The translations under genes were made by a program, and so were the position numbers. Below, in pieces: positions 33,911-44,934 of a DNA stretch of 64,000 nt (positions are counted from its first letter, which is position 1; each line of letters begins with the position of its first letter). The notes beneath the pieces were generated by a model that searched no databases, was not told where the DNA came from, and worked only from the letters and a program-made list of their open reading frames with translations. Location of the stretch: NCBI RefSeq assembly GCF_014652235.1, contig NZ_BMYK01000004.1:287769-351768 (forward strand), written 5' to 3'. This DNA comes from Pseudorhodoferax aquiterrae. GTDB lineage: Bacteria > Pseudomonadota > Gammaproteobacteria > Burkholderiales > Burkholderiaceae_C.

Positions 33911-34843
33911 ATGGCCATGAACAAGCGGGAGGCGCAGGGCGTGCAAGGACCAGTGGGGCCGGCGGAACAAGCCGAGGCGGACGGGCCGCGCGACGCCTTG
34001 CTGGCGGCGCTGGGCGACCGCGTGCGCAGCCTGCGTGCGCGGCGCGGGCTCACGCGCAAGGCCGTGGCGCAGGCGGCCGAGGTGTCGGAGCGGCACCTGG
34101 CCAACCTCGAATACGGTATCGGCAATGCGTCCATCCTTGTGCTGCAGCAGGTCGCGGGCGCGCTGCAGTGCTCACTGGCCGAACTCGTGGGCGACGTGAC
34201 CACGAGTTCGCCGGAGTGGCTGCTGATCCGCGAGCTGCTCGAGAACCGCTCCGAGGCCGATCTGCGCCGTGTGCGCGTGGCCATCGGCGAGTTGCTGGGC
34301 ACCGCCGCCACCGACCCTGCGCGCGGGCGCCGCATCGCGCTGATCGGCCTGCGCGGCGCGGGCAAGTCCACGCTGGGCCGCATGCTGGCCGACGCGCTGG
34401 AGCTGCCCTTCATCGAGCTGAGCCGCGAGATCGAGAAGTTCGCCGGCTGCAGCGTGCGCGAGATCCACGACCTGTACGGCACCAACGCCTACCGGCGCTA
34501 CGAGCGCCGTGCGCTCGAGGAGGCCGTGCAGATCTACAGCGAGGTCGTGATCGCCACGCCGGGCGGCATCGTCTCCGACCCCGCCACCTTCAACGAGCTG
34601 CTGGCGCACTGCACCACGGTCTGGCTGCAGGCCTCGCCCGAGGAGCACATGGGCCGCGTGGCCGCGCAGGGCGACCTGCGGCCCATGGCCGCCAGCCGCG
34701 AGGCCATGGAAGACCTGCGCCGCATCCTGGACGGGCGCGCCGCCTTCTATTCCAAGGCCGACCTGCGCGTGGACACGGGCGGCAAGAGCCTGGCCGAGGC
34801 CTTCGAACTGCTGCGATCGCGCGTCGAGGCCGCGCTGCACTGA
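33911..34843 (+). CDS. boxR: BoxR: XRE-type regulator fused to a shikimate-kinase-like domain
   Basis: A 310-residue two-domain regulator. Residues about 30-95 form an XRE helix-turn-helix (DRVRSLRARRGLTRKAVAQAAEVSERHLANLEYG). After a linker, residues about 140-305 resemble shikimate kinase, with Walker A ALIGLRGAGKSTLGRMLA, FIELSREIE and VIATPGGIVSDP. This architecture is diagnostic of BoxR/BzdR, repressors that respond to benzoyl-CoA. It lies between the two divergent benzoate operons with TGCA-type sites on both sides, so control of both arms is expected. Confidence 0.93.
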   Translation: MAMNKREAQGVQGPVGPAEQAEADGPRDALLAALGDRVRSLRARRGLTRKAVAQAAEVSERHLANLEYGIGNASILVLQQVAGALQCSLAELVGDVTTSSPEWLLIRELLENRSEADLRRVRVAIGELLGTAATDPARGRRIALIGLRGAGKSTLGRMLADALELPFIELSREIEKFAGCSVREIHDLYGTNAYRRYERRALEEAVQIYSEVVIATPGGIVSDPATFNELLAHCTTVWLQASPEEHMGRVAAQGDLRPMAASREAMEDLRRILDGRAAFYSKADLRVDTGGKSLAEAFELLRSRVEAALH

Positions 34844-34925
34844 AGTTCCGCGGGCCGCCTGTCCGGCGCGCGGTCCTCCGGTTTGCACAAAAAAACATGC
34901 GCGGGACTTGACGCGCGCATGGACA

Positions 34926-34972
34926 TGCATAATGATGCATCTACGGATTTCCGATAGATGCAGTATTTTGCA
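34926..34972. promoter_or_regulatory. Two exact TGCA-N6-TGCA operator candidates upstream of boxC
   Basis: Perfect TGCA-N6-TGCA elements lie at 34926-34939 and 34959-34972, with first bases 33 bp apart (about three helical turns). They are in the AT-rich spacer between boxR and boxC, ending 23 bp before the boxC start. A strong AGAGGAGA ribosome site at 34984-34991 follows. BoxR binding here would repress boxCBA when benzoyl-CoA is absent. Confidence 0.75.
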
Positions 34973-34995
34973 TTTGCGTTCTCAGAGGAGACAGC

Positions 34996-36672
<1,677 letters not shown>

Positions 36673-36688
36673 CCACCCCCAGTCTTCG

Positions 36689-36764
36689 CGCACTTCGTGT
36701 CGCTTCGCCAACCCCCTTCGAGGGGGCGACACCAGCGGCCCGGCAGAGCCGGTTCCGCGGTGTC
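36689..36764 (+). repeat. Structured intergenic repeat, family B, copy 2 (inside the box operon)
   Basis: Between boxC and boxB are CACTTCGTGT (36691-36700), the hairpin CCCCCTTCGAGGGGG (36712-36726) and a nested hairpin GACACC(36728-36733)/GGTGTC(36759-36764) with inner CCGGC-AGA-GCCGG. The order and sequences match the copy at 28073-28154 read on the opposite strand. It creates a 167-bp gap in an otherwise compact operon, 68 bp before the boxB ribosome-binding region. Confidence 0.72.
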
Positions 36765-36839
36765 TCGCGCAGGGTCTCACAGCGGCGCTGACGAATCCGA
36801 CCGACCATCCCCACGCTCCACCACGAAAGAAGGCGAGAC

Positions 36840-38267
36840 ATGAGCACGATCAACTACAGCGAGAAGATCCCCAACAACGTCAACCTGGCCGAGGACCGCA
36901 CGCTGCAGCGCGCGCTCGAAGGCTGGCAGCCCAACTTCATCCACTGGTGGGACGACGTGGGCCCCGAGGGCTCGACCAACCACGAGGTCTACCTGCGCAC
37001 GGCCGTCAGCGTGGATCCGCAGGGCTGGGCCCAGTTCGGCCACGTGAAGATGCGCGACTACCGCTGGGGCATCTTCCTGAATCCCGGGGACGCCAACCGC
37101 CAGATCCACTTCGGCGACCACAAGGGCGAGAAGGCCTGGCAGGACGTGCCCGGCGAGCACCGCGCCAACCTGCGCCGCATCATCGTCACGCAGGGCGACA
37201 CCGAACCGGCGTCGGTCGAGCAGCAGCGCCACCTGGGCCTGACGGCGCCCTCCATGTACGACCTGCGCAACCTGTTCCAGATCAACGTGGAAGAAGGTCG
37301 CCACCTGTGGGCCATGGTCTACCTGCTGCACAAGCACTTCGGCCGCGACGGCCGCGAGGAGGCCGAGGCCCTGCTGCAGCGCCAGAGCGGTGACCAGGAC
37401 AACCCGCGCATCCTGGGCGCGTTCAACGAGAAGACGCCGGACTGGCTGGCCTTCTTCATGTTCACCTACTTCACCGACCGCGACGGCAAGTTCCAGCTTT
37501 CCGCGCTGGCCGAGAGCGCCTTCGATCCGCTGGCGCGCACCACCAAGTTCATGCTGACCGAGGAAGCCCACCACATGTTCGTGGGCGAGAGCGGCGTCTC
37601 GCGCGTGCTGTCGCGCACGGCCGCCGTGATGAACGAGCTCAAGACCGACGACCCGCAAAAGGTGCGTGCGGCCGGCGCCATCGACCTCGCAACCATCCAG
37701 CGCTACCTGAACTTCCATTACAGCGTGACCATCGACCTGTTCGGCGCCGACCAGTCGAGCAACGCGGCGGTCTTCTACAGCTCCGGCCTCAAGGGACGCT
37801 ACGAGGAAGGCAAGCGCGAGGACGACCACCAGCTCAAGGGCCAGACCTACAAGGTGCTGGAGGTGCACAACGGCCAGCTCGTCGAGAAGGAAGTGCCCAT
37901 GCTCAACGCCTTGAACGAGGTGCTGCGCGACGACTTCATCAAGGACTCCGTGGCCGGCGTGAACCGCTGGAACAAGGTGCTCGAGAAGGCCGGCATCCCG
38001 ACGCGGCTGGTGGTGCCGCACAAGGCCTTCAACCGCCAGATCGGCGCGCTGGCCGGCATCAAGATGTCGCCCGACGGCCGCGTGGTGAGCGAGAACGAAT
38101 GGAACGCGAAAAAGGCCGAGTGGCTGCCCACGCCCGAGGACTTCGCCTTCGTCGCCTCGCTGATGGGCCGCGTGGTCGAGCCGGGCAAGTTCGCCGGCTG
38201 GATCGCGCCGCCGGTGATGGGCATCAACCGCCAGCCGGTGGACTTCGAATACGTCCGCTTTGGATGA
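36840..38267 (+). CDS. boxB: BoxB: benzoyl-CoA 2,3-epoxidase, oxygenase component
   Basis: A 475-residue diiron oxygenase. Two ExxH motifs carry the likely metal ligands: EEGRH (E152, H155) and TEEAHH (E242, H245). These line up with the diiron Glu/His pairs known in BoxB, with a two-residue offset. Other BoxB-specific segments are [32 protein letters not shown] and [35 protein letters not shown]. With BoxA it inserts one O2-derived oxygen into benzoyl-CoA, giving the 2,3-epoxide. Its stop lies 7 bp before the boxA ATG. Confidence 0.95.
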   Translation: MSTINYSEKIPNNVNLAEDRTLQRALEGWQPNFIHWWDDVGPEGSTNHEVYLRTAVSVDPQGWAQFGHVKMRDYRWGIFLNPGDANRQIHFGDHKGEKAWQDVPGEHRANLRRIIVTQGDTEPASVEQQRHLGLTAPSMYDLRNLFQINVEEGRHLWAMVYLLHKHFGRDGREEAEALLQRQSGDQDNPRILGAFNEKTPDWLAFFMFTYFTDRDGKFQLSALAESAFDPLARTTKFMLTEEAHHMFVGESGVSRVLSRTAAVMNELKTDDPQKVRAAGAIDLATIQRYLNFHYSVTIDLFGADQSSNAAVFYSSGLKGRYEEGKREDDHQLKGQTYKVLEVHNGQLVEKEVPMLNALNEVLRDDFIKDSVAGVNRWNKVLEKAGIPTRLVVPHKAFNRQIGALAGIKMSPDGRVVSENEWNAKKAEWLPTPEDFAFVASLMGRVVEPGKFAGWIAPPVMGINRQPVDFEYVRFG

Positions 38268-38274
38268 GGCCGCC

Positions 38275-39549
38275 ATGGACATGGCCGTTGACACCGCCGT
38301 CATCCAGCAGCACCTGATCGACCCCGAGATCTGCATCCGCTGCAACACCTGCGAGGCCACCTGCCCGGTCGGCGCGATCACGCACGACGAACGCAACTAC
38401 GTGGTCAAGGCGGACGTCTGCAACGGCTGCATGGCCTGCATCTCGCCCTGCCCCACGGGCTCGATCGACAACTGGCGCACCATGCCCCGGGTGCGTGCCT
38501 ACTCCATCGAGGAGCAGCTGGCCTGGGACGAATTGCCGGCCGAGCTCACGGCCGAGCAGCTGGCGGCGGCCGGCGTGGACGACACGGCCGTGCCCGCGCC
38601 CGCGGCGCCTGCGGCTGCGGCTGCGGAGCCGGAGCCCGGCACGGTGCAGTTCCCCACGGCTTCCTACGGCGCCAGCATCCCGCCCTGGTCGGCCGCGCAC
38701 GCCTACACCAACCTCTACAGCCCCAGGAAGCCCACCACGGCCACCGTGGTCGGCAACTTCAACTGCACCGAGGCCGGCTTCGCGAGCGAGACGCACCACG
38801 TGGTGCTGGACTTCGGCGCCATGCCCTTCCCGGTGCTGGAGGGCCAGTCCATCGGCATCGTGCCGCCCGGCCTGGACGCGCTGGGCCGGCCGCACCAGCC
38901 ACGCCAGTACTCGGTGGCGAGCCCGCGCAACGGCGAGCGGCCGGGCTACAACAACCTGTCGCTGACCGTCAAGCGCGTGACCGAGGACCACCAGGGCCAG
39001 CCCGTGCGCGGCATCTGCTCCAACTACGTCTGCGACCTCCAGGTGGGCGACGCCGTGCAGGTGGTCGGCCCGTTCGGCAGCAGCTTTCTGATGCCCAACC
39101 ACCCGAAGTCGCACCTCGTGATGGTCTGCACCGGCACGGGCAGCGCCCCCATGCGCGCGATGACGGAGTGGCGCCGGCGGCTGCGCAACAGCGGCAAGTT
39201 CGAGGGCGGCAAGCTCATGCTGTTCTTCGGCGCGCGCACGCAGCAGGAGCTGCCTTACTTCGGTCCGCTGCAGAACCTGCCCAAGGACTTCATCGACATC
39301 AACCTGGCGTTCTCGCGCACGCCGGGCCAGCCGAAGAAGTACGTGCAGGACGCCCTGCGCGAACGCGCGGCCGACGTCGCCGCGCTGCTGCAGGACGGCG
39401 CCAGCCACTTCTACGTCTGTGGTCTGAAGAGCATGGAGCAGGGCGTGTTGCTCGCGCTGCGCGACATCGCCACGGGCGCGGGGCTGGACTGGGAGGGCAT
39501 CGCCGCCACGCTCAAGCGCGAGGGCCGGCTGCACCTGGAGACCTACTGA
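38275..39549 (+). CDS. boxA: BoxA: benzoyl-CoA epoxidase reductase component
   Basis: A 424-residue iron-sulfur flavoprotein reductase. Two 4Fe-4S ferredoxin motifs lie near the N-terminus ([16 protein letters not shown] from residue 20, then [16 protein letters not shown]). An Ala/Pro-rich linker leads to a ferredoxin-NADP reductase module: FAD motif [11 protein letters not shown] and NADP motif [14 protein letters not shown]. The terminal residues HLETY are typical. It passes electrons from NADPH to BoxB. The ATG at 38275 is preferred (GAGG 6 bp upstream); a TTG at 38260 would overlap boxB. Confidence 0.94.
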   Translation: MDMAVDTAVIQQHLIDPEICIRCNTCEATCPVGAITHDERNYVVKADVCNGCMACISPCPTGSIDNWRTMPRVRAYSIEEQLAWDELPAELTAEQLAAAGVDDTAVPAPAAPAAAAAEPEPGTVQFPTASYGASIPPWSAAHAYTNLYSPRKPTTATVVGNFNCTEAGFASETHHVVLDFGAMPFPVLEGQSIGIVPPGLDALGRPHQPRQYSVASPRNGERPGYNNLSLTVKRVTEDHQGQPVRGICSNYVCDLQVGDAVQVVGPFGSSFLMPNHPKSHLVMVCTGTGSAPMRAMTEWRRRLRNSGKFEGGKLMLFFGARTQQELPYFGPLQNLPKDFIDINLAFSRTPGQPKKYVQDALRERAADVAALLQDGASHFYVCGLKSMEQGVLLALRDIATGAGLDWEGIAATLKREGRLHLETY

Positions 39550-39575
39550 GAGGGAGTACCCACCGAGGCGGCACA

Positions 39576-39803
39576 ATGGTGCCCATGGTGAGTGAACTGA
39601 GCGACGCAGAGCTGCACGACCTGGCAGCCATGTGGCGAGCGGAGGCCCTGCGGGGCTCCAAGGAAGCGCGCGGACAGGCGCATCTGCTGGAAGTCGAACA
39701 GCGCAGGCGCCGCGGCATCCCCGGCCTGCGCGACAACACCGATCTGGATCTGCGCCCGCTCGCAGAGCGCCAGCAACGGCGGAGCTGGTGGCAGCGCGGC
39801 TGA
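39576..39803 (+). CDS. Small hypothetical protein, 75 residues
   Basis: Starts at ATG 39576 with GAGG about 7 bp upstream; a second ATG lies three codons later. The product is charged and mostly helical (ELSDAELHDLAAMWRAEALRG then EVEQRRRRG) and ends in an Arg/Trp-rich tail. It has no signal peptide and no recognised domain. It follows boxA by 26 bp on the same strand, so it may be cotranscribed, but the link to benzoate degradation is only positional. Confidence 0.6.
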   Translation: MVPMVSELSDAELHDLAAMWRAEALRGSKEARGQAHLLEVEQRRRRGIPGLRDNTDLDLRPLAERQQRRSWWQRG

Positions 39804-39858
39804 GGCCGCGGTCTGGGCGATCGGACCGATCACCGCGCCGCCGCTGCGGGCGGCATCG

Positions 39859-41973
39859 CTACCCGGGCCGCCGGTCCAGCATCGCGCGCACGCGCGTCAC
39901 CAGCGTGGCCAGGTCGAAGGGCTTGGTCATGACCTCCATGCCGGCTTCCATGAAGCCGTTGCCCACCGTGGCGGCTTCGGCGTAGCCGGTGATGAACAGC
40001 ACCTGCAGGTCCGGGCGCAGCAGCCGGCCCGCGTCGGCCACCTGGCGGCCGTTCATGCCGCCGGGCAGGCCCACTTCGGTCACGAGCAGGTCGATCGGTC
40101 CGGCGGCCTGCAGCCGCAGCAGGCCGGCCGGGCCGTCGGCGGCGCTCAGCACGGTGTAGCCCGCGTCTTCCAGCACCTCGGTCAGCAGCGCGCGCACGAT
40201 GTCTTCGTCCTCGATCAGGAGCAGGGTCTCGCCGCTGCCGCGGTCCGGCGGATCGCTGGCCTGGCCGGCCTCGTCCTGCTCCGCATCGCCGAGGTGGCGC
40301 GGCAGCAGCAGCGTCATGGTGGTGCCGCGGCCGGGCTCGGACGCCACCTGGATCTGGCCGCCCGACTGGCGCACGAAGCCGTAGACCATGGAGAGGCCCA
40401 GACCCGTGCCCTGGCCCAGCGGCTTGGTCGTGAAGAAAGGGTCGAACACGCGCTGCACGATGTCCTGCGACATGCCGGTGCCCGTGTCGGTCACGCGCAG
40501 GCAGACATAGTCGCCGGCCGGCAGCTCCTGGGCGGCGGCTTCGTGTTCGTCCAGCGTGCGGTTGGCGGTGGCCAGCTCCAGGCGGCCGCCCTCTGGCATG
40601 GCATCGCGCGCGTTGATGCACAGGTTCAGCAGCGCGTTCTCCAGCTGCGAGGCGTCGACGCGCGTGGGCCAGGGCGCCGGCGCGGGCACCACTGTCAACT
40701 GCACGGCAGGCCCCACGGTGCGCGCGACCATCTCGGCCATGCCCTGCACGAGGCGGTTCACGTCGGTGGGCCGCGGGTCCAGCGTCTGGCGGCGCGAGAA
40801 GGCCAGCAGGCGCTGCGTGAGCGAGGCGGCGCGCCGCACCGAGCGCTCGCCCATGTCCAGGTAAGCGTGCAGGCCTTCGGTCTGGCGCTGGTCCAGCCGC
40901 ATCCGCATGAGCTGCAGCGCGCCGCCGATGCCGGCCAGCAGGTTGTTGAAGTCGTGCGCGATGCCACCGGTCAGCTGGCCCACGGCCTCCATCTTCTGGG
41001 CCTGGCGCAGCGCATCCTGGGTTTCGGCCAGGGCCTGCCAGGCGCGCTCGCGCGCGAGGGTGCGCTCGGCCACGCGCTGCTCCAGCGTGGCGTTGAGCTG
41101 GCGCAGCTCGGTTTCCGCCTGCACGCGCTCGGTCACGTCGTAGCCGCCCGCGAAGATGCCGCGCACCTGGCCCGCGGCATCGCGGATGGGTTCGTACAGC
41201 AGGTCGACGAAGCGTTCGCCCGGTGCGTGGGACAGGCGCACGGGTAGCGCGCGTGCGCGGATCGGCTCGCCCGTGGCATAGACCCGGTCCAGCATCTCGA
41301 CCAAGCCCTGGCCCTGCAGTTCCGGAAACACCGCGCGCACCGGCCGGCCCAGCAGCTCGCGCGGGCCGGCGATCTGCATGTAGGCGTCGTTGACGTACTC
41401 GAACACGTGGTCGGGGCCGGCCATCACGCCGACGAAGCCCGGCATCTGCTGCAGCAGGCGCTGCTGCTGTGCGCGCTCCTCGTGCGAGCGCCGCTCGGCC
41501 TGGACCTTGGCGGTGGTCTCCACCACCGTGTCCAGCATGGCGATCACAGTGCCGTGCTCGTCGAACACCGGGCCGTAGTTGAAGGTGAACCAGGCGTCCT
41601 CCATGCGGCCATGGCGCTCGATGTGGATCCCGTAGTCCTCGATGAAGGTGGATTCGCCGGCCAGTGCGCGCTCGGCGATGGGCTGCAGCTGCGGCCAGAC
41701 CTCCTTCCAGGTTTCGCGCATGGGCTCGCCCAGGGCCTGCGATTTGGTGGCCAGGATGGTCTGGTAGCCGTCGTTGTAGATGGCGATGAGGTCCGGCCCG
41801 CAGAACAGGCAGGCCGGAAACTTGGAGGCGAGCAGCTGGTCGACCGTGACGCGCAAGGCCACCGACCAGCCGGCGATCGGCCCGAGCGGCGTGCGGCTCC
41901 AATCGAAGGCGCGCACCTTGGCGCCCATGTCGCCGCCGCCGGACTGGAATGCGGAGGGGCCGGGCAGGGTCAT
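39859..41973 (-). CDS. Hybrid PAS sensor histidine kinase with altered receiver domain
   Basis: A 704-residue cytoplasmic kinase without transmembrane segments. Two PAS-type domains occupy about residues 20-160 and 170-290, followed by a coiled coil. The dimerisation/phosphoacceptor box is [13 protein letters not shown] (His340), then an HATPase with [14 protein letters not shown] (N box), [10 protein letters not shown] and [15 protein letters not shown] receiver domain ends the protein (about 585-700). In it the position normally occupied by the phosphoacceptor Asp is Glu633 ([11 protein letters not shown]), while the acidic pocket IEDED and the Lys in TKPFDL are kept. The HDFNN box is typical of HWE/HisKA hybrid sensors. 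The signal and partner regulator are unknown. Confidence 0.88.
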   Translation of the reverse strand: MTLPGPSAFQSGGGDMGAKVRAFDWSRTPLGPIAGWSVALRVTVDQLLASKFPACLFCGPDLIAIYNDGYQTILATKSQALGEPMRETWKEVWPQLQPIAERALAGESTFIEDYGIHIERHGRMEDAWFTFNYGPVFDEHGTVIAMLDTVVETTAKVQAERRSHEERAQQQRLLQQMPGFVGVMAGPDHVFEYVNDAYMQIAGPRELLGRPVRAVFPELQGQGLVEMLDRVYATGEPIRARALPVRLSHAPGERFVDLLYEPIRDAAGQVRGIFAGGYDVTERVQAETELRQLNATLEQRVAERTLARERAWQALAETQDALRQAQKMEAVGQLTGGIAHDFNNLLAGIGGALQLMRMRLDQRQTEGLHAYLDMGERSVRRAASLTQRLLAFSRRQTLDPRPTDVNRLVQGMAEMVARTVGPAVQLTVVPAPAPWPTRVDASQLENALLNLCINARDAMPEGGRLELATANRTLDEHEAAAQELPAGDYVCLRVTDTGTGMSQDIVQRVFDPFFTTKPLGQGTGLGLSMVYGFVRQSGGQIQVASEPGRGTTMTLLLPRHLGDAEQDEAGQASDPPDRGSGETLLLIEDEDIVRALLTEVLEDAGYTVLSAADGPAGLLRLQAAGPIDLLVTEVGLPGGMNGRQVADAGRLLRPDLQVLFITGYAEAATVGNGFMEAGMEVMTKPFDLATLVTRVRAMLDRRPG

Positions 41974-42093
41974 GGAGCCGCGATCTTAGGACCTGCGCGG
42001 CCGGTCCTGCTCCCGGCTGCGGCTTCGGGCGCGCGGCCTTCGCCGCGATGCGGCGATGGCCTACAACATCGCGCCCCGGCGCCGCCGGGTCGC

Positions 42094-43437
42094 TCAGGCC
42101 GCCTTGCGGCTGGCCTCGCGGCCGGCCGGAAAGGGCAGGCCCAGGTGCTCGCGCAGCGTGCGCCCGCTGTAGTCGGTGCGGAAGATGCCGCGCCGCTGCA
42201 GCAGCGGCACCACGCCGTCGACGAAGTCCGCGAGCCCGTCGGGCAGGGCGTCGGGCATCAGGTTGAAGCCATCGGCCGCGCCCACGGCGAACCAGTGCGC
42301 GATGTCGTCGGCGATCTGCTCGGGCGTGCCGACGATGATGCGGTGGCCGCCGCCGCCGCCGAGTTCGCGGATCAGCTGGCGCACCGTGAGGTTCTTGCGC
42401 CGTGCCAGCGCGATGGTCGCGGCGAAGAAGGTGTGGTTGCCGTTGCCACCGGCCGGCACGGCAAGGTTCTCGGGCAGCGGCTCGTCGAGGTGCAGCCGGT
42501 CGGGTGTGGTGCCCAAGGTGCCGGCCAGGCGCGTCAGGCTGTAGTCCCAGGGGATGGCGTCGATGAAGTCGTCGCGCCGGCGGATGGCCTGCGCCTCGGT
42601 CGCGCCGATGAAGGTGGTCAGCCCGGCCAGCACCTTGACCGCATGCGGCCCGCGGCCGAGTGCCGCGGCGCGGCTGTTGAGCGCCTGGCTGTAGGCCAGC
42701 GATTCCTCCAGCGACTGCGAGGCCGAGAACACCGCCTCGGCATGGCGCGCAGCCAGCTCGCGCCCGTCGGCCGAGCCACCGGCCTGCACCAGGACCGGCC
42801 GGCCCTGCGGCGAGCGGGGCAGCGTGAGCGCGCCCTGCACATTGAAGAACGCACCGCGGTGCGCGATCGGGTGCACCTTGGCCGGGTCGATGAAGCGGCC
42901 CGCGGTCTTGTCGCCGATGAAGGCATCGTCTTCCCAGCTGTCCCACAGCGCCTTGACGACGTCGGTGAACTCCGAGGCGCGCGCGTAGCGCTGGCCGTGG
43001 TCGGGCACGGCCTCCAGGCCGAAGTTGCGGGCCGAGGCCAGGTCGGCTGTGGTCACCACGTTCCAGCCGGCGCGGCCACCGCTGATGTGGTCCAGCGAGG
43101 CGAAGCGACGGGCGATGTTGTAGGGCTCGTTGTAGCTGGTCGAGGCCGTGCCGATCACGCCGATGTGCGTGGTCGCCGCGGCCACGGCCGTCAGCAGCAC
43201 GGTGGGTTCCAGCGCCGTGATCGGCCGGAAGTGGATCTGCTCGATGATGGCCGCGTTGTCGGCCAGGAACACGGCGTCGAGCTTGCCGCGCTCGGCGGTC
43301 TGCGCGACGCGGATGTAGTGCTGCACGTCGATGAAGGCGCGCGGGTCCGCATCGGGCGTGCGCCAGGCCGAGGGCACGAAGCCCGAGTGCAGGATGTTGA
43401 CGTTCAGGTGCAACTGGCGGGGAGGAAGGCTGGCCAT
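42094..43437 (-). CDS. NtaA/SnaA/DszA-family FMN-dependent monooxygenase (LLM class)
   Basis: A 447-residue bacterial-luciferase-like enzyme. Subfamily motifs are LHLNVNILHSGFVPSAWR, FLADN, the GTASTSYNEPYNIARRFASLDHISGGRAGWNVVTT region, and GRPVLVQAGGSADGRELAARHAEAVF. Members oxidise sulfones, nitrilotriacetate or related compounds with FMNH2 supplied by a separate reductase. It lies 2 bp after a MetQ-like receptor gene and near two SfnB/DszC-type flavoproteins, a combination seen in sulfur-starvation loci, so desulfurisation of an organosulfur compound is the likely role. Confidence 0.87.
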   Translation of the reverse strand: MASLPPRQLHLNVNILHSGFVPSAWRTPDADPRAFIDVQHYIRVAQTAERGKLDAVFLADNAAIIEQIHFRPITALEPTVLLTAVAAATTHIGVIGTASTSYNEPYNIARRFASLDHISGGRAGWNVVTTADLASARNFGLEAVPDHGQRYARASEFTDVVKALWDSWEDDAFIGDKTAGRFIDPAKVHPIAHRGAFFNVQGALTLPRSPQGRPVLVQAGGSADGRELAARHAEAVFSASQSLEESLAYSQALNSRAAALGRGPHAVKVLAGLTTFIGATEAQAIRRRDDFIDAIPWDYSLTRLAGTLGTTPDRLHLDEPLPENLAVPAGGNGNHTFFAATIALARRKNLTVRQLIRELGGGGGHRIIVGTPEQIADDIAHWFAVGAADGFNLMPDALPDGLADFVDGVVPLLQRRGIFRTDYSGRTLREHLGLPFPAGREASRKAA

Positions 43438-43439
43438 GC

Positions 43440-44267
43440 TCAGTCCTTGCGGAAGTAGTCGGGCAGCCGGTAGCCGGCCCAGGCCGGGTTGGCCAGGAAC
43501 AGCTTCTGGAACTCGGGCGAGCGGTAGGCGGCCACGATGTCCTGCGCGAACCTGGCGTTGGCGTTGCCGCGCTTGACGGCCACCACGTTGACGTAGGGCA
43601 GCGTCATGTCCTCGAGCTTGAGCGCCTCGGTGAGCTTCAGGCCCGAGGCCACGGCGAAGTTGCCCTGCACGGCGGCGAGATCGGCATCGGCCAGCGAGCG
43701 CGGTGCCTGCGCAGCGTCCAGCGGCACGAGCTTGAGCTTCTTGGGATTGGCCACGATGTCGCGTTCCGAAACGCTGATCGGGTCGACGCCCGGCTTGACC
43801 TGCACCCAGCCGATCGCGGCGAGGATGTTGAGCGCGCGCGCGGCGTTGACCGGGTCGGCCGGCAGCGTCACCGTGGCGCCATCGGGCACCGCAGCCAAGG
43901 TCTTGTGCTTTTGCGAGTACAGGCCCATCGGCGGCGTGGGTACATGCACCACCGGAACGAGATCGAAGCCCTGGCGCTTGTTGGTGGCCTCCAGGTACAG
44001 GCTGTGCTGGAAGATGTTGGCCTGGATCTGGCCGCGCTCGACCGCGTCGTTGGGCTGCACGCCCTGGCTGAACTCCACGTACTTGATGGTGTAGCCCTGC
44101 TTCTCGAGCTGCGGCGCGATGCCCTTGGCGAAGGCGTCGCGGTAGGGGCCGGGCATGAAGCCGACCGACAGTTCGGTGGCGGCCGCCGCCGTGCCGGCCA
44201 GCATGGCGCCGGCCAGGGCGGCGAGGACGAGGCTGCGGCGCGCGGCGCCGCGGAAACGGGAAGGCAT
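43440..44267 (-). CDS. MetQ/NlpA-family substrate-binding protein
   Basis: A 275-residue periplasmic receptor. The ATG at 44267 has AAGGAG at 7 bp. The signal peptide (SLVLAALAGAMLAGTAAAA) lacks a lipobox cysteine, so it is probably soluble, unlike Escherichia coli MetQ. Family segments include FSQGVQPNDAVERGQIQANIFQHSLYLEA and ADPVNAARALNILAAIGWVQV. Together with the adjacent flavin monooxygenase it probably captures an organosulfur ligand. No MetNI genes adjoin; those at 58483-60199 could serve it. Confidence 0.86.
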   Translation of the reverse strand: MPSRFRGAARRSLVLAALAGAMLAGTAAAATELSVGFMPGPYRDAFAKGIAPQLEKQGYTIKYVEFSQGVQPNDAVERGQIQANIFQHSLYLEATNKRQGFDLVPVVHVPTPPMGLYSQKHKTLAAVPDGATVTLPADPVNAARALNILAAIGWVQVKPGVDPISVSERDIVANPKKLKLVPLDAAQAPRSLADADLAAVQGNFAVASGLKLTEALKLEDMTLPYVNVVAVKRGNANARFAQDIVAAYRSPEFQKLFLANPAWAGYRLPDYFRKD

Positions 44268-44366
44268 GGGAAGACTCCTTGGGTGCAAGGCACTCTAGGG
44301 TCCGCGCCGCGCCGGGCCAACGAAGATTTGCGCGCTTGTTTATCCGTGCGGCAACTAACGCTGCCC

Positions 44367-44391
44367 AAAGAAAAACCGCCCGAAGGCGGTT
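44367..44391 (-). terminator. Rho-independent terminator of the DUF4148 gene
   Basis: On the minus strand AACCGCC-TTCG-GGCGGTT forms a 7-bp stem with a stable TTCG tetraloop, directly followed by TTTCTTT. It lies 23 bp after the DUF4148 stop codon and before the receptor gene, so it ends the short DUF4148 transcript. Confidence 0.85.
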
Positions 44392-44413
44392 CGTTCCTGA
44401 AGCAGGCGGCCGT

Positions 44414-44725
44414 TCAGACTTCGCCGCCCACTTGCTGGCCATGGCGCACGGCGTACACCGCTTCGGCGCGCACGGCGTCGCGGGAAAGCAGGCTCTTGGC
44501 GGTGGCGACGGCACCGGTGTCGGCGCCTTCGCCGTACTCGGGCAGCGAGCCGTTGCGCTCGGCTTGCAGGTACTCGGCACGCACGGCGTCGCGGGACAGG
44601 CCGCTCACGGTGCTGGAGACTTGCGGCACGTAGCCGACTTCACCGCCGATGTTGTCGCCCGCGAAGCTGGGGGCGGCAGCGAAACCGGCGGCAGCGATCA
44701 GGGCGGAGGCGAGGAGCTTGTTCAT
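44414..44725 (-). CDS. DUF4148 exported protein
   Basis: A 103-residue protein with signal peptide MNKLLASALIAAAGFAAAPSFA. The mature part holds two LSRDAVRAE motifs (about residues 43 and 80), the repeat that defines DUF4148. The family is abundant in Burkholderiales, often in many copies per genome, and has no established function. AAAGGAA-type ribosome site and a strong terminator frame it as a single-gene transcript. It sits between two groups of sulfur-scavenging genes, but nothing in the protein itself links it to sulfur. Confidence 0.85.
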   Translation of the reverse strand: MNKLLASALIAAAGFAAAPSFAGDNIGGEVGYVPQVSSTVSGLSRDAVRAEYLQAERNGSLPEYGEGADTGAVATAKSLLSRDAVRAEAVYAVRHGQQVGGEV

Positions 44726-44934
44726 GATGGATTCCTTTCAGTGGCGTTGCGATTTCTCATCCGGCGGAGCCGGGCCCCATGCCCGTCTTCGTCCTCGATG
44801 GGTCGTCTTGCAGGCGTCTCATCGATGGGTTGAATTGTGAAATTCGCAGCCTGAAAGAAAAACTGGCGCAAGGGGAATGCATCGTTTCCGCGGAGGCAAC
44901 AAAGCCAGCTACCTCTTCGGGCACAGCCTGTGGA

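Noticed and set aside
43440..44267. Lipoprotein assignment for the MetQ-like receptor
   Set aside because: No cysteine occurs at the signal peptide cleavage region.
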